From positions 1 through 6,664 of the forward strand of contig JAOQAA010000188.1 in assembly GCA_025963815.1 (NCBI GenBank): a stretch of 6,664 nt of DNA, written 5' to 3'. The stretch is from Capsulimonas sp. GTDB lineage: Bacteria; Armatimonadota; Armatimonadia; Armatimonadales; Capsulimonadaceae. Both the position numbers and the translations under genes were made by a program. This document shows, one piece after another, positions 5,359-6,664 of this stretch. Position 1 is the first letter of the stretch; every line of letters starts with the position of its first letter. The notes below the pieces were generated by a model, which was not told the DNA's origin, searched no databases, and was given only the letters and a program-made list of their open reading frames with translations.

Positions 5359-6492
5359 ATGCGGATTGTGACTCTTGAGCTGGAGAGCTTTCGGAATTAT
5401 GAGGGACTGAAGATCGAGCCCGGTCCCGGACTCAATGTCTTCTCAGGACGGAACGCTCAGGGCAAGAGCAATCTTCTCGAGTCTATCTATGTTTTGGCGA
5501 CAAGCAAGTCGACTCGCGCCGGCAAGGATACGGAACTGATTCGCTTTGAGGATCCGATCGGGAGAATCACGGCGAGTGTGACTCGCGAAAAGAACAGCGA
5601 TGTCGTGCTGGAAATGATCTTTTCTCAGACCGATAAGAAAGTCGCCCGAGTCAATGGAGTCCGGCATATTAAGCTCGCCGAGGTGATCGGCCAGCTCAAC
5701 GCTGTTTTGTTTGACAGCGGGGATCTGGAGATCGTCCACGGCGAGCCAGCCGTGCGCCGTCAGTTCCTGGATTTGGAGATCGCCCAGACATCCCCGCGTT
5801 ATGTGCACGCATTGGGAGCTTACCGAAAGACCCTGGAGCAGCGTAACAGGCTCCTGCGTGACCTGAGAGACGCGCGGGGGAGCCTGGACGGGTTGCGAGA
5901 GGTGTTGCCCAGCTGGAGCGCCCAGCTGGCGCATCACGGCGCCCGGCTGATCGACCGCCGCCGACTCTTCCTGGAGCGACTCAGCCTGCTCGCGGCCGAG
6001 GTCCACGATACTCTCAGCGATGGCCGAGATTCCCTCCAGGTCATTTACAACCCATCCTTCCCTCTGGACGGCGCCGTCGACGAAGCCGGCGTGCGTGAAG
6101 CCTTCGCCGAAACCCTCGCCGCGATTGCCCACGACGAGATCCAGCGCGGCACGACCCTGCGCGGCCCGCAGCGTGATGACCTGACCTTCCTCGTCAACGG
6201 CGTCGACGCCCGCCTCTACGGATCCCAGGGCCAGCAGCGCACCGTCGCCCTGTCGCTCAAACTCGCCGAGCGCCAATTGATCGAAGAACTCGTCGGCGAA
6301 CCCCCCATCCTCCTCCTCGACGACGTCCTCTCCGACCTCGACGACGTCCGCCGCCACCACCTCTTCGACCTCACCGAACGCGCCGGCTCCCAGACGTTTC
6401 TAAGTTGTACGAACCTGCGTCCGTTCTCCAAGGGTGTGCTGGAGCAGGCACAGGTGTACGCCGTGAGCGGGGGCAAATTAGAGCTGCAATAA
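5359..6492 (+). CDS. recF: DNA replication and repair protein RecF
   Basis: A 377-residue SMC-like ATPase that binds gapped DNA and, with RecO and RecR, helps load RecA. The frame is open from about 5230, but ATG 5359 begins the standard RecF N-terminus (MRIVTLELESFRNY) and has GGGA at 5345-5348, 10 nt upstream. Walker A is GRNAQGKS (30-37, Lys36), the ABC signature YGSQGQQR lies at about 287-294, and Walker B ILLLDD ends at Asp321-322 with D-loop SDLDD following. The usual GPHRDDL motif reads GPQRDDL (269-275), with His replaced by Gln271. Length is normal for the family. Two TGTGACTC boxes (5367, 5577) and many GANTC sites fall inside the first 300 bp of coding sequence, while the 3' third is richer in C-ending codons. 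The gene directly follows the putative origin, so initiation complexes may affect its expression. dnaN, often its upstream partner, is absent here. Confidence 0.96.
   Translation: MRIVTLELESFRNYEGLKIEPGPGLNVFSGRNAQGKSNLLESIYVLATSKSTRAGKDTELIRFEDPIGRITASVTREKNSDVVLEMIFSQTDKKVARVNGVRHIKLAEVIGQLNAVLFDSGDLEIVHGEPAVRRQFLDLEIAQTSPRYVHALGAYRKTLEQRNRLLRDLRDARGSLDGLREVLPSWSAQLAHHGARLIDRRRLFLERLSLLAAEVHDTLSDGRDSLQVIYNPSFPLDGAVDEAGVREAFAETLAAIAHDEIQRGTTLRGPQRDDLTFLVNGVDARLYGSQGQQRTVALSLKLAERQLIEELVGEPPILLLDDVLSDLDDVRRHHLFDLTERAGSQTFLSCTNLRPFSKGVLEQAQVYAVSGGKLELQ
5367..5374 (+). repeat. TGTGACTC box inside the recF start
   Basis: An exact octamer covers codons 3-6 of recF (Ile-Val-Thr-Leu), 51 bp past the end of the AT-rich tract. 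A protein bound here would sit just downstream of the recF start codon. Confidence 0.75.
5577..5584 (+). repeat. Distal TGTGACTC box inside recF
   Basis: An exact octamer encodes part of Ser-Val-Thr-Arg. It is 210 bp from the previous copy, so it could be an outlying binding site or a chance match favoured by local composition. Confidence 0.5.
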
Positions 6493-6544
6493 ATTTTCTC
6501 ATTTGGCTTTCCGGTTATCGGCATTGAGTGTGAGTGAAGCAATA

Positions 6545-6575
6545 GTCACCGATCACATTTACTATGATCGGTGAC
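6545..6575. repeat. Perfect 11-bp inverted repeat downstream of recF
   Basis: GTCACCGATCA (6545-6555) and TGATCGGTGAC (6565-6575) are exact inverse complements around a 9-nt loop. On the plus strand the stem is followed by AAAAAA, not a T run, and on the minus strand no T run follows it either. It is therefore not a typical intrinsic terminator in either direction; a dimeric repressor operator or an RNA hairpin is possible. The rest of 6493-6664 shows no recognisable gene. Confidence 0.8.
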
Positions 6576-6664
6576 AAAAAACTGATGTGTCGGAAGCGAC
6601 CATCGGTTATGGCGCCACGGAGTTTTTCCCAGGTCTGATTATCATTGGAACTGATGGGTGTGGG

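Noticed and set aside
5443..6360. Long open frame of 305 codons on the minus strand
   Set aside because: It lies fully inside recF, whose family motifs are clear, and its translation shows no recognisable domain; it is an antisense shadow of GC-rich coding DNA.
6515..6664. Minus-strand open frame of 49 codons reaching the right edge
   Set aside because: It runs through the perfect inverted repeat, has no recognisable motif, and other frames also stay open for a stretch; too little sequence to call a gene.

Overview
The window reads as a chromosomal replication-origin locus of a bacterium with moderately high GC content. It carries dnaA, then a repeat-dense non-coding region that looks like oriC, then recF, preceded by four accessory or housekeeping genes. 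The lineage cannot be fixed from sequence alone. The proteins look like those of a double-membrane or otherwise non-model phylum. Armatimonadota is only a guess, based on the unusual DnaA and the absence of dnaN between dnaA and recF.

Layout. At the left edge (1-337, minus strand) lies the N-terminal part of an exported TolB/PD40-type beta-propeller protein. Divergent from it (426-1070, plus) is a small membrane protein with a TPR-like segment and a four-cysteine zinc ribbon. Next comes an exported alpha/beta hydrolase of the dienelactone-hydrolase type with an extra beta-rich C-terminal tail (1174-2508). It is followed by a thiol peroxidase (tpx, 2577-3119) that has only the peroxidatic cysteine. 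A long hairpin terminator (3174-3215) closes tpx, and its right arm overlaps the -35 of a strong promoter for dnaA (TATAAT at 3220-3225). dnaA most likely starts at GTG 3344 and ends at 4957. recF runs from 5359 to 6492. The last 170 bases hold no recognisable gene, only a perfect 11-bp inverted repeat.

The standout is the 401-bp dnaA-recF gap. It has no canonical TTATCCACA DnaA box. Instead it carries ten exact copies of the octamer TGTGACTC (eight forward, two inverted), with two more inside the start of recF. It also has about 31 GANTC sites, where one or two are expected by chance. An AT-rich tract next to the inverted copies starts with a run resembling DnaA-trios. The DNA-recognition motif of this DnaA is also altered: Asn-His-Ser-Ala replaces the usual Asp-His-Thr-Thr. 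The simplest model is that DnaA and its boxes have diverged together, keeping the TGTG/CACA half of the box and changing the other half. The GANTC content raises the possibility of methylation control.

Together the right half encodes initiation (DnaA), the site it acts on (oriC) and gap repair or recombination loading (RecF). The left half appears unrelated to replication.
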